Positions 26,052-35,081 of a DNA stretch of 64,000 nt are shown piece by piece. The notes under the pieces are model-generated. The model did not search any database, was not told the origin of the DNA, and saw nothing but the letters and a program-made list of their open reading frames with translations. Made by a program: the position numbers and the translations under genes. Positions within the stretch are counted from its first letter, which is position 1. The number at the start of each line of letters is the position of its first letter. This stretch comes from Heyndrickxia acidicola (lineage in GTDB: Bacteria > Bacillota > Bacilli > Bacillales > Bacillaceae_C), in the NCBI RefSeq assembly GCF_001636425.1, contig NZ_KV440953.1:2678847-2742846 (forward strand). The letters run 5' to 3'.

Positions 26052-28952
26052 ATGAAAAAACTCGGAAAAGCACTGATATTGTCTACCAGCATCGTGACTG
26101 GGGCTGCATCTATCACTTTTTCTCCACTTCAAACGATGAAGATAGAAGCCAGCAGTTCAATTTCGATAACCAAAACCTCTTTTCAAACAATTACGAGCCT
26201 CCCAGTACATTCTGGGGCAGGAACCAGCTACAAAAACATCTACACAATTCCCAAAGGAGGAATTGTCAGTGCCACTGTAAAAAACGGCAGCTGGTATAAG
26301 GTATCCTATATCTACTCTTCCAAAGGGAAAAACACTGTAAAAACCGGTTGGGTGAACGAAAATTACTTAAAGGAATATAACCAATTGATTTCTGAAAAAA
26401 ACTATTATGTATCCAATAAGACCGCTAACCTTTACCCTGCTCCCAATACAAGTAAGAAATGCACTTATACCGTTTCAAGCAATAATGGTTTTTATTCTAC
26501 CCAAAAAGTAGTAAACAGCATTGGACAGACCTGGTACCGCGTTACATTTAACGGCAAAACCCTTTATATAAGCAGCTCATATGTCACGAAAAGCTCTTTC
26601 GTTTCATTCTCTCCTCAAAAATACAAAGCGGTAAAAGAAACGTATGTTTACCAAGGACTTGGAAATGCCTACAAGAAGCTAAAAACCATTCCAAAAGGTG
26701 CCATTATTACATCTGCCGGGAGAATTGGAAACTGGTATGCTGTAAGCTATGGAGGGGCAGCCGGTTTTATAAACAGCTCTGATTTCAGCAAATACTCACC
26801 AATAACCTATAAAACTACCAGTACCAATACAACCTATTATTTTACGAATAAGACCGTAAAGTTTTACCCGTCTGCTGACCTTCTGCAGGCAGCAGTTTAT
26901 TCGGTGCCAAGCTCCACAGGTTTTGCCTCTACTAAAAAAGTCGAAAACAGCCTTGGACAAACCTGGTATCAGATTTCCTATAATGGCCAGGACTTATACG
27001 TCCAAAGCACGGATGCAGAAGCAGCAACAGCTAAAACTTTTTCACAACTTCAGTTACAAGCCAATCAGAACACAGTAATATACCAGAGCTTTGGAAGTGT
27101 ATTCAAACCGCTTGCCACCATTCAAAAAAACGAAAAAATTAAGGTAACTCAGAAAATCAACAACTGGTACTTGGTAAGCTATAAGGGTATCACAGGCTAT
27201 GTGTACAGCACCAATTTTTCTGTATATACACCTCCTGTAACCTATCAGGATACTCCAACAAGCGCTGCCTATTATTTTACGAATAAAACGGCTGTCCTGT
27301 ATTCTTCTCCGGACACAAATAGCAAAACTGTGGCTACAATGGATGCCAATAATGGATTTGCATCTTCAGTCATTGGGACAAACAGCGAAAATAAGGATAC
27401 CTTTTATAAAGTTAGCTTTAACAATCAAAACTTGTATGTAAAAAGTACGGATGTAACAAGCAGTTCATTCACTTCATTTACATCTGCACCTTATCAGGCA
27501 AAGGTGGATACGTATCTCTATCAGTCTTTTGGAAACGACTTTAACAAACTGATAAAAATTCCAAAAAACACAGTTCTTAAAATCTCAAAAAAAATTAATA
27601 GCTGGTACAGTGTCAGCTATGGCAATCAAACGGGCTATGCCTTTAGCGGTGATTTTTCAGCCTATACACCTCAGGTTACAGAGCAGGCCATTACGCCAAC
27701 AACATACGATACGACGACTTCCCTGAATGTTAGAAAATCAGCTGATGCCAGTGCCGATCTGCTGACAACGATTCCCGGCTCCACCATTGTCATTGCCAGT
27801 GCTAAAACCTCAAACAATTGGTATAAAGTAACCTATAACGGCAAAACCGGCTATGCCAGCGGAAGCTATTTAAACCAGGTTATTACGGGGGATCCGCTAA
27901 CAGCACATGACGGCTATCAATTTATTGATTTGCGCACGCATTCCAATGTAACCGCAGCTCAAATCAACAATTATATTGCAAGCTATGTAGAATCGACGGG
28001 AAAGAAAAGTATCTTAACCAATAAAGGTCAGGCCTTCATAGATGCCGGGAACAAATATGGAGTGAATGCCCTGTATCTTGCGGCACATGCAATTCTTGAA
28101 AGCGCCTATGGAACATCAACCATTGCATTGGCAAAAAATAATCTGTTCGGCTACCATGCATACGATGCCGATCCTTTTATTGCTGCCTACAAATTTTCCT
28201 CAGTGGAAGATTGTATTGATTACGCTGCAAGGGTCATTAAAGTTAACTACTTAACACCAACAGGAAGCTACTATAAAACGCCAATCCTTGGCTTCAAGAC
28301 TACGGATATGAGCAATACACGTATAGATGCTAATAGTATAGGAATGAATTATTACTATGCCAGTGACCAAAACTGGGGAAAATCGATTGCTCGTCATATG
28401 CAAAACATTCTTGCATATAACAAGAATGATTATGCTGACGCGCAGCCGGATACATCAGTTCAAACTTACCCTGCCATTCCGGTTGCAATGGAGGTTTTCC
28501 CTCCCGGTGTAACTGCCATTGCAAAGAAGAATTTAACCTTGAACAGTGCAAAGGGTATATTAGACAATGTAAAAACACTGAGCTCCGGCTCTAGCTTTAC
28601 CTTTGTTGAAAAGACCAATGATGATTGGGTGGAGCTGCAAACAGGCGGTCAAACCTACTGGACCCATGATATTAACTTTTACACATTTAAATCTTGTCTT
28701 TCAGTTAAGAACCTTGGAAGAGCCACTACTTACGGATTAAATGTACGCACAGGCCCGGGAACCAGCTATCCAAACGTACTAGACCAAAACTCAAACAATA
28801 TATCCATTGATCCAACAGAATACATTTCTATTAACCTTAATAAAGACGGATCCCTTGCGATGGACAGTACAAAACAATGGTACAATGTCACCCTTGCAAA
28901 TGGACAAACCGGCTGGGTAGGTGCAAAATACGTTACATTTGAGCTTCAATAA
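26052..28952 (+). CDS. Large SH3-repeat N-acetylglucosaminidase (autolysin)
   Basis: This 966-aa secreted wall enzyme has a signal peptide (residues 1-35). Then come about 580 residues of SH3-like modules, including three tandem units of 144-145 aa whose matching points lie at 26403, 26835 and 27270 (YYFTNKTAxLYs... WYxVSYgg.tGY). A canonical SH3b (TTSLNVRKSADASADLL) follows. Next is a glucosaminidase domain of the LytG/LytB type (about 650-800) with catalytic Glu683 in AHAILESAYGTS. The C-terminus has two more SH3 modules (LNVRTGPGTSYPNV). It should cleave GlcNAc linkages in peptidoglycan for growth or daughter-cell separation. It is monocistronic with its own terminator. Confidence 0.9.
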   Translation: MKKLGKALILSTSIVTGAASITFSPLQTMKIEASSSISITKTSFQTITSLPVHSGAGTSYKNIYTIPKGGIVSATVKNGSWYKVSYIYSSKGKNTVKTGWVNENYLKEYNQLISEKNYYVSNKTANLYPAPNTSKKCTYTVSSNNGFYSTQKVVNSIGQTWYRVTFNGKTLYISSSYVTKSSFVSFSPQKYKAVKETYVYQGLGNAYKKLKTIPKGAIITSAGRIGNWYAVSYGGAAGFINSSDFSKYSPITYKTTSTNTTYYFTNKTVKFYPSADLLQAAVYSVPSSTGFASTKKVENSLGQTWYQISYNGQDLYVQSTDAEAATAKTFSQLQLQANQNTVIYQSFGSVFKPLATIQKNEKIKVTQKINNWYLVSYKGITGYVYSTNFSVYTPPVTYQDTPTSAAYYFTNKTAVLYSSPDTNSKTVATMDANNGFASSVIGTNSENKDTFYKVSFNNQNLYVKSTDVTSSSFTSFTSAPYQAKVDTYLYQSFGNDFNKLIKIPKNTVLKISKKINSWYSVSYGNQTGYAFSGDFSAYTPQVTEQAITPTTYDTTTSLNVRKSADASADLLTTIPGSTIVIASAKTSNNWYKVTYNGKTGYASGSYLNQVITGDPLTAHDGYQFIDLRTHSNVTAAQINNYIASYVESTGKKSILTNKGQAFIDAGNKYGVNALYLAAHAILESAYGTSTIALAKNNLFGYHAYDADPFIAAYKFSSVEDCIDYAARVIKVNYLTPTGSYYKTPILGFKTTDMSNTRIDANSIGMNYYYASDQNWGKSIARHMQNILAYNKNDYADAQPDTSVQTYPAIPVAMEVFPPGVTAIAKKNLTLNSAKGILDNVKTLSSGSSFTFVEKTNDDWVELQTGGQTYWTHDINFYTFKSCLSVKNLGRATTYGLNVRTGPGTSYPNVLDQNSNNISIDPTEYISINLNKDGSLAMDSTKQWYNVTLANGQTGWVGAKYVTFELQ

Positions 28953-28984
28953 GGACTGAACACAGCGTTGTCGTTCACGATTTG

Positions 28985-29052
28985 ATGTTGGCCATTCGTC
29001 GGCCAATAAGTGTTGGAGCTAGACAGAGACTACATCGGTTAAATACTTTATC
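28985..29052. repeat. Family B, 3' fragment
   Basis: GTTGGAGCTAGACAGAGACT, then ACATCGGTTAAATACTTTAT, matches the right end of the repeat at 44.0-44.2 kb. Confidence 0.65.
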
Positions 29053-29056
29053 CTCT

Positions 29057-29089
29057 TAAAAACTCCGGAAATTTTCATTCCGGAGTTTT
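29057..29089 (+). terminator. Terminator after the glucosaminidase gene
   Basis: AAAAACTCCGGAA and TTCCGGAGTTTTTT form a perfect stem with a six-base loop. Confidence 0.85.
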
Positions 29090-29250
29090 TTATATAGATT
29101 CTTTCCCATTATTCTAATGACACTGCAGCATTTTCTTTCAGTGTAATTACAATGTTAAATATTAACATATAATTTGTGAAATTTAGCAAATATATAAATA
29201 ACCATTATTCTTAGAAACATTATGCCAGCTTCAAAACAAATAGGGATAAA

Positions 29251-29547
29251 GTGGAGATAACAGCAGAGTTAAGAAGAATTCGCATTACATTGATTTTTAT
29301 AGCCATTTTCATGGTATTTACAGGACAGAGCCACACGGTAACAAATGAGGGACATGACAACGAAAACCCAAATTTAAATTTATCCAACATGGTTCCGCTT
29401 GAAAATGGGTATTTCGGGGTCTTATCCGTTGATATCTAGGGTTCTTCAAAAGTAGTAGATATTTATTTTTATGATAAATAGAAAAATGAACTGATATTTA
29501 AAAAAGAAGAAAACCTGGATGACATCAATAATTCCTCACCCCAATAA
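29251..29547 (+). pseudogene. Broken small membrane-anchored protein gene (two in-frame TAG)
   Basis: The frame starts at GTG 29251 with a hydrophobic segment (TLIFIAIFMVFTGQ), then reads MVPLENGYFGVLSVDI up to TAG at 29437. It continues in the same frame as GSSKVVDIYFYDK to a second TAG at 29479, then KNELIFKKEENLDDINN to TAA at 29545. The pieces together resemble small Bacillus proteins that display '...FGV...vvdIYvYDe...' strands after a single membrane helix. Two stops in one short frame indicate decay. There is no strong ribosome site. Confidence 0.55.
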
Positions 29548-29794
29548 GAGGAGTGAACTTCAGAAGGCTGTCCGTCTTTTCGAAATATCTATCCCTAACC
29601 ACTACTTCTTGGACGTGCTGGCATTACAAGCTGATCCATGTTGTAGACCCTTTTTCCACTTTTCCTTCTCACCCATCGCCCTGTCACAATCTTTCCACAT
29701 CCTAAAACCCAACATGATTGTGTAAAATCCCTTATAATAGTAATGATATAAATAGAAACAATACTATTTGCTGTTTATCAAGGAGCTGAACAAA

Positions 29795-31195
29795 ATGAAA
29801 ACGGCAGTTGTAATTGGCGGGGGAATTACTGGTCTTTCCGCTATGTACTATCTTCAACAATTAAAGCATTCTCTCAAAATAAATCTTAAATTAATACTAG
29901 TAGAAGAAAAGTCTTTGCTTGGCGGTAAAATTAGTACCATTAAAAACGATGACTTTATTATGGAAACAGGAGCCGATTCCATTGTAGCACGTAAAGAGGG
30001 AGTTTCTGAGCTAATCAGCGACCTTCAATTAGAGGATGCAATGGTAAACAATGCAACCGGAAAATCCTTCATCTATCACCAGCAGAAGCTTTTGCCCATT
30101 CCAGATGATACTATATTCGGCATTCCTATGAGCAAGGAATCCCTTTTTAGCAGCGAATTGGTTTCTGAAGAAGGAAAAAAGGAAGCATTAAAGGACCTCA
30201 CCACCCAAAACAGCTCATTTACAAAGGACAGCTCTGTCGGCGAATTTCTCGAGGCTTTTTTAGGAAAAGAATTGGTTCAAAATCAAATTGCACCCGTTTT
30301 ATCCGGTGTATACTCAGGAAAGCTGAATGAACTTACACTGGCAACAACGCTCCCCTATCTATTGGAGTATAAAAATAAATATGGGAGCATTATAAAGGGA
30401 TTGGGTGAAAACAAACAAAAATTCCAATCAGGCGGCAATAAAAAGTTTGCCTCTTTTAAAGATGGACTCTCAGCCATTATCGACAGACTTGAAGAAAAAA
30501 TAACCCCTGATGTGGAAGTTTTAACAGAAATGAAAGCCACAAAATTGGCACGGCGTGAAGACGGTGGCTACGTCATTTCATTTGAAAACCATGAAGAGAT
30601 TGAAACAGATTATGCGGTATTAAGCATCCCCCATAATGCAGCAAAATCCCTTCTTCAGTCAGATGAGCTTGAACACCATTTTAATCAGTTGGAAGACTCT
30701 TCTCTGATCAGTGTTTATCTTGGCTTTGATATTCCGGATGAGCAGCTGCCTGCAGACGGAACCGGATTTATCGCTCCCGAAAACAGCGGATTGGTATGTA
30801 ATGCTTGTACCTGGACGAGTCGAAAATGGACACATACGTCCAAGCACCACCGGCTATTATTAAGATTATTTTATAAAAATACGGACCCCGATGCCTTTAT
30901 ATACCTAAACCGACTGGATGAAGAAGAGCTGATTCGTGTCGCCCTAAAGGATATTGAAAAAAGCCTTGGCATAACAGGAAAACCAGTTACAGCCGAAGTA
31001 ACGAAATGGGATCACCAAATGCCAAAATATCATTTGAAGCACAGAAAGACAATAGAAGCGCTCGACTCCGCTATGTCTGCTGAATTTCCAAATGTCATTC
31101 TTGCTGGCTGCTCTTATTATGGAGTGGGTATAGCGGATTGTATTAAAAATGGAAGGGAAACGGCTCAAAAGATTATTGATTCCCTGACCGTTTAA
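29795..31195 (+). CDS. hemY: Coproporphyrinogen III oxidase (CgoX/HemY family)
   Basis: This 466-aa FAD enzyme has the dinucleotide-binding GGGITGLSAMYYLQ at its N-terminus, the EEKSLLGGKISTI second strand and a C-terminal FAD segment (AGCSYYGVGIADCIKNG). In Firmicutes this family oxidises coproporphyrinogen III to coproporphyrin III in the coproporphyrin-dependent heme route. Start at 29795 follows AAGGAG with nine bases spacing. In Bacillus the gene normally lies in hemEHY; here no hemE or hemH is adjacent, so it may be a second, stand-alone copy. A terminator follows immediately. Confidence 0.88.
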   Translation: MKTAVVIGGGITGLSAMYYLQQLKHSLKINLKLILVEEKSLLGGKISTIKNDDFIMETGADSIVARKEGVSELISDLQLEDAMVNNATGKSFIYHQQKLLPIPDDTIFGIPMSKESLFSSELVSEEGKKEALKDLTTQNSSFTKDSSVGEFLEAFLGKELVQNQIAPVLSGVYSGKLNELTLATTLPYLLEYKNKYGSIIKGLGENKQKFQSGGNKKFASFKDGLSAIIDRLEEKITPDVEVLTEMKATKLARREDGGYVISFENHEEIETDYAVLSIPHNAAKSLLQSDELEHHFNQLEDSSLISVYLGFDIPDEQLPADGTGFIAPENSGLVCNACTWTSRKWTHTSKHHRLLLRLFYKNTDPDAFIYLNRLDEEELIRVALKDIEKSLGITGKPVTAEVTKWDHQMPKYHLKHRKTIEALDSAMSAEFPNVILAGCSYYGVGIADCIKNGRETAQKIIDSLTV

Positions 31196-31199
31196 GGTT

Positions 31200-31243
31200 A
31201 GACCCAGCCTATCAGTAAACTTACTGGCAGGCTGGGTCTTTGT
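31200..31243 (+). terminator. Terminator after hemY
   Basis: AGACCCAGCCT and AGGCTGGGTCT pair exactly, followed by TTGTTAT. Confidence 0.8.
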
Positions 31244-31357
31244 TATATTGAAGTTTAATAGCAAGCATTACAAAATCGAATGGTTAATAAAAGGAGGTGC
31301 CTAAGATGATAGAAAGATATCCAAAAATAAATAATTAATCAAGGTGAAACAAAGCCT

Positions 31358-32314
31358 TTATAAGTGATATTCCCTATTTCTTCCCTTCCCAGTGAAAGGA
31401 AGTTTCATCTCTTTAAGGAGGTATTTCGCTATGGAGTTTGAGGATAAGAGGAAAAAGTCACACAACTGGCGATTCGTAATTGTATGACTGAATAGATTGG
31501 AATAATCATTTAACGATTCTAAATGAGCTGTTTTAGATACACTATGGCATTTCCTGCATATCCATCTTCCATTTTTCCGCTGCATAGGAAGATTGAAACA
31601 TTCGGGACAGTAAACGCCATTTTCAATTTCTCTTTTTTCGATATTGAACTGTCTTAGTACATCATACTCAAGGGGCTCATGCTTTTTTATCAAAACTCTT
31701 GAAAGCCTGTTCAGTTCTTTTTTGGTTAAAAGCACCATTTTATGTACTCTTTCAAACGTTTCAATCTTCGATATCATGCTTGCACTATGTGTAATAATAG
31801 GATAATTTTCAGGAGGACGGGAAGTCTTGATTATGGTAGAGGGATTCGTAATCACAATCAGTGTTTTGATAGGAACATCAGGGAATTTATTTGCGGAAAG
31901 CCACTGTTTTAGCTGTCTGTGATGTCGTTTAACCTATGATATGGGGTCCGAAAAGGCTTCTTCCTTACCATTAATTGTACGGATTAATTGGTTAAAATGA
32001 TCATCAAAGATGATGCTTCCACTGATATTTTTGGCTTCAATAATAACGAGAAATTTAGAGGACATTAAAAGGGAATCCACTTGAAAATAGGAGTGTTCAT
32101 TATTGTTAAGACGCAGATCATGTAATATTAAATAATTCTTTTCAGGCAAAAACTTAAAATGGTAATCTAACGATTGCTCTCCGCGATAACCTGCATAACT
32201 CTTTGCCAATTCCTCTTCCATAAGCGGCCGTTTTGGGTGAGTTATCGGAATCCTCCGCAGCAAAGCTTCTATTTTTTGAATTTTTATAGGGATTTTTCGC
32301 TCTTTTACAACCAC
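31358..32314 (-). pseudogene. NERD-domain nuclease-related gene interrupted by an amber codon
   Basis: Two reading frames on the minus strand are one gene. The 5' part (GTG 32314, with GAGAGGAG eight bases upstream) holds the NERD core: SYAGYRGEQSLDYHF, then FQVDSLLMSSKFLVIIEAKNI with the D...E-x-K catalytic pattern. It stops at TAG 31936-31934 after EAFSDPIS. The same frame then continues VKRHHRQLKQWL, as family members do after DPI-x-Q, and runs to 31358. A C-terminal zinc-ribbon-like CPECFNLPMQRKNGRWICRKC is present. A single C-to-T change (CAG to TAG) explains the break. Total would be 318 aa. Sequencing error or readthrough cannot be excluded. Confidence 0.75.
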
Positions 32315-32430
32315 ATATTCAACTCCTCTCGATTAAGTCTATATAATTGTGTAAAAAGAAAAGGGCCATATCAGCCCTCCATGTTACAATGTTTTTCTAC
32401 CACGAAAAAACATAACAGGAGGACATGATA

Positions 32431-33602
32431 ATGACCCAAATTAATTTTACACTAGACTTCGATAAACTAAAAGAGGAAATCGGAAAATCTGATTTAAACG
32501 ATATTGTGAAATCCTCTATTGTCCTTGTGTTGAATCAATATATGGAAATGGAAAGAGATCGCTATATACAGGCAGATTCCCATGAGCGTTCATCAGAACG
32601 GACCGATTATCGAAATGGATACTATGAGAGAGAAATGATTGTGAACGTTGGAAAAATCCGTCTTAAAGTGCCTCGGACAAGAAATGGTGAATTCGCTACG
32701 GACGTCTTTGAGAAGTATGCAAGATGTGATAAGGCTTGCTTTTGTCTATGCTGGAGATGGTCGTAAACGGGGTGTCCACTCGTAAAGTCACCAAGATTAT
32801 GGAAGAGCTTTGCGGAGAATCCGTCTCAAAGTCCATGGTTTCTAATCTAACCAAAAAGCTGGATCCATTGGTGAATGACTGGGCAAACAGGCCTTTAAAT
32901 GTCATGTACTTCCCCTATCTTTTCGTGGATGCCATGTATATTAAAGTTAGGGAGCACAATAAGGTTGTCTCTAAGGCGGTCTACATCGCGATGGGTGTCA
33001 ACGAACAAAACAAACGTGAAATCATTGGGTTAAAGGTGGATCATTCCGAAAGTGAAACAAACTGGAGAGAATTATTTGAATCTCTTAAATCCAGAGGTCT
33101 TCAGTCACCGAAGTTAATTATTTCAGATGCTCATCAGGGGTTGAAAGCTGCCATTACCAAAGCCTTCATTGGCACCAGTTGGCAACGTTGTACCGTACAC
33201 ATGTTGAGAAACATGATTCAAACCATGCCCCGTAAGGACTCGAAAGAGGCACGCTCTCAATTAAAGGCGATTTTTAAGTCCTCTAATTTGGAAGAGGCTA
33301 AAAAGCTTAAAGACGAATTTATGGCCACATATGAAGAACAAAAGGGATACCAAAAAGCCATTCTTATTTTAGACGAGGGCTTTGATGATGCCACACAATT
33401 TTATACAGAATCAGAGGACTTCCACATCCATCTCCGTACGACAAACGTGCTGGAGAGATTAAATTCAGAGATTCGACGGCGTGAACAAGTGATTCGGGTT
33501 TTCCCCAATCACCAGTCTGCCTTCCGCTTAATTGGAGCTGTACTGATGGACTATGCCGATACTTTAGATCTAGGTAACCGAAAATTCCTGCATCCTCAAT
33601 AA
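32431..33602 (+). pseudogene. IS256-family transposase, frameshifted
   Basis: The N-terminal part (MTQINFTLDFDKLKEEIG) runs in one frame to ...FEKYARCDKA and then goes out of frame at about 32735. The rest continues in the next frame from LLLSMLEMVVNGVSTRKV to the stop at 33602. Loss of one T in a GCTTTG context explains the shift. The catalytic DDE residues are all present in the second part (VDAMYIKV, ISDAHQGL, TTNVLERLNSEIRRR), as is the Cys/His segment. Combined length of about 390 aa is normal. Unless frameshifting is programmed, the copy is inactive. Confidence 0.85.
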
Positions 33603-33647
33603 GGACATTTTATTAAAAGCTTAACTAGGAAAGATAGAGTAAGAAGA

Positions 33648-33687
33648 TTTTGGTTGAGGAGGGGGCTAGCCCCCTCCTCAACCAAAA
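33648..33687. repeat. Perfect 40-bp palindrome inside the IS right end
   Basis: Positions 33648-33667 are the exact complement of 33668-33687 (centre GGGGGCTAGCCCCC). It sits 46 bp after the transposase stop and may act as a terminator that protects from or ends transcription. Confidence 0.85.
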
Positions 33688-33852
33688 CCCAATACTCAGA
33701 CGTATATTCGTGGTATCCATTGAACATGCTTTTTACACATAATAGTGGACTTGACTCTCCTCTCCTACTAATAGAAGATCTAATCTCTTTGTATAGGCAA
33801 ATAACCTCCTATATGCGTAAATTTAGATGAATTTTTTCAGCCTAGTTCAATG

Positions 33853-33960
33853 AATCGGGTAAAAAAGTGTGATATTCGGGTAAAAACACACCTTAATCGG
33901 GCGAAAACTGTTTCTAATCGGGTAAAAATTAACGTTAATAGGGTAAATTGGGTACAAAGA
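33853..33960. repeat. Tandem array, five units of 21 bp
   Basis: Units begin AATCGGGTAAAAA (33853), ATTCGGGTAAAAA, AATCGGGCGAAAA, AATCGGGTAAAAA and AATAGGGTAAA. The first 12 bases are conserved and the last eight vary. Frames on both strands read through because 21 is a multiple of three, giving false peptides. Confidence 0.8.
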
Positions 33961-34089
33961 CCTATAATTCCGCACTATTCCATACTGCATTCTACACTCA
34001 TACTCACCGCTCCAATAAGTCCAAAAAATTAACCCCAACCCGCTCCACTCCGTATATAAAACACGCACAAAAAAGGAGTAAAATATCAT

Positions 34090-34506
34090 ATGTTTGATGA
34101 TTTCGGTACAATCTCACACTTCGGACCCATTTTTATCGCTGCCATCTTTATCATTGTCATGATTGGTATTCTGGTGCCCATCATTGGATCTATTGCCCAA
34201 TGGAGTAAAAATGAAAAGGCTCCCCGCTTGTCCGTTTTGGCTAAAGTAAAAACAATGAGAACAGAAATAAGGAGAAATGGAGATCACTTTGACATGCATA
34301 CCCATACTGACCACTATGTAACATTTGAGGTGGAAAGCGGTGACCGCATAGAATTTTCTTTGACCGGGAGAGAGTATGGAATGCTGGCTGAGGGCGATTA
34401 TAAAACATTATCCTTCCAGGGAACGCGATTTTATGGATTTGACCGGATAAGGAATCCTCTGCCTAAAGAAAAAATCTGCAACTATGAGAAATCCTATTCA
34501 CATTAG
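34090..34506 (+). CDS. DUF2500 membrane-anchored protein
   Basis: The protein has 138 aa. One N-terminal membrane helix (FGPIFIAAIFIIVMIGILVP) is followed by a beta-rich soluble domain with VLAKVKTMRTEIRR, then HYVTFEVESGDRIEFSLTGREYGMLAEGD, the hallmark of DUF2500. Function is unknown. AAAGGAG lies 11 bases before the ATG. It is monocistronic and convergent with the small gene at 34568. Confidence 0.8.
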   Translation: MFDDFGTISHFGPIFIAAIFIIVMIGILVPIIGSIAQWSKNEKAPRLSVLAKVKTMRTEIRRNGDHFDMHTHTDHYVTFEVESGDRIEFSLTGREYGMLAEGDYKTLSFQGTRFYGFDRIRNPLPKEKICNYEKSYSH

Positions 34507-34567
34507 TGCCTGGAGAACCAATCCAACAGGCACATTGAATGGACATAAAACTGACAGCATATTAAAA

Positions 34568-34711
34568 CTACTCCTTCAGCTCCTGAATCTTTTTCTTAAT
34601 TTTAGAATTCAGCACGAGAAGGGGATCATCTGTCTTATTGTACTTTGGCAATTTGCCTGATGCTTTTTCTAAGATAAGCGGGCTCTTCTTTTTTTTATTT
34701 TTCACCTTCAT
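34568..34711 (-). CDS. Small basic protein, possible second SpoIIS-type partner
   Basis: This short gene encodes 47 aa (MKVKNKKKKSPLILEKASG...KIKKKIQELKE), very rich in Lys. GGGAG lies close before the ATG, supporting translation. It follows the toxin-like gene and the SpoIISB-like gene on the same strand, separated by a hairpin. B. subtilis spoIIS also has a third small gene (spoIISC) downstream, so the layout is suggestive; the sequence itself gives no proof. Confidence 0.5.
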   Translation of the reverse strand: MKVKNKKKKSPLILEKASGKLPKYNKTDDPLLVLNSKIKKKIQELKE

Positions 34712-34788
34712 TTGCTCCCATCAATAGTTCAATAGTTATAGTTTATATTACTGGTATAGGCGAAAAATGGTGATTCCAATCCAAACAA

Positions 34789-34814
34789 AAAAGGCCAGAT
34801 TTTTGTGGCCTTTT
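34789..34814. terminator. Hairpin at the end of the SpoIISB-like gene
   Basis: AAAAGGCCA and TGGCCTTTT form a stem flanked by A- and T-runs; it overlaps the last bases of the gene ending at 34813. Confidence 0.65.
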
Positions 34815-35004
34815 ACACGCGCCCTGTCCACCCGCTTTTTTCTTTAAGATGGCCCAGCGCTTCTTCACTTTTTTTAAATAATTCTTTTGTATGTAGAGCC
34901 AAAGGAACCTTAGGAAGAGAAGTATCAGGCTGTTCTACAAAAAAAGGTGATTTTGAATTTTCCTTTTGCTCTTTTTTAAATGCTGGTTTGTATACTTTTG
35001 CCAT
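34813..35004 (-). CDS. SpoIISB-like antitoxin candidate
   Basis: This 63-aa basic, largely unstructured protein lies directly downstream of a SpoIISA-like toxin gene. The C-terminal LHTKELFKKSEEALGHLKEK aligns by eye with the HTARIFKENERLIDEYKRKK tail of B. subtilis SpoIISB. SpoIISB binds the cytosolic domain of SpoIISA and blocks its lethal action. AGGAATGAGG lies before the ATG. Size, charge and position all fit; overall identity is low, so this stays an inference. Confidence 0.6.
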   Translation of the reverse strand: MAKVYKPAFKKEQKENSKSPFFVEQPDTSLPKVPLALHTKELFKKSEEALGHLKEKSGWTGRV

Positions 35005-35081
35005 ATGCCTCATTCCTTTCCTGTCTATTTACTATTTTAACAAATCCCCTCTATCACTACTATACCCAAATGCCTATATTA

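Larger units (their letters stand above)
32345..33742 (+). mobile_element. IS256-family insertion sequence, about 1.4 kb
   Basis: Inverted ends are seen as TGTGTAAAAAG (32348-32358) and CTTTTTACACA (33729-33739); such ends are typical of IS256 members. Between them lies one transposase gene with a frameshift. No clear 8-bp target duplication is visible. The left end is 30 bp from the start of the NERD gene, so insertion may have separated that gene from its promoter. Confidence 0.8.

Noticed and set aside
31304-31338. 10-codon frame (MIERYPKINN) with a very good AAAGGAGGTG site
   Set aside because: Too short to support as a gene; possibly the remnant 5' end of a lost gene.
31934-31936. In-frame TAG as a sign of genetic recoding
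   Set aside because: TAG ends several intact genes in this window, so it is an ordinary stop codon here.
33847-34089. Frames with FYPI- or NRVK-type heptads
   Set aside because: Produced by the 21-bp tandem repeat, which stays open in several frames because 21 is a multiple of three.
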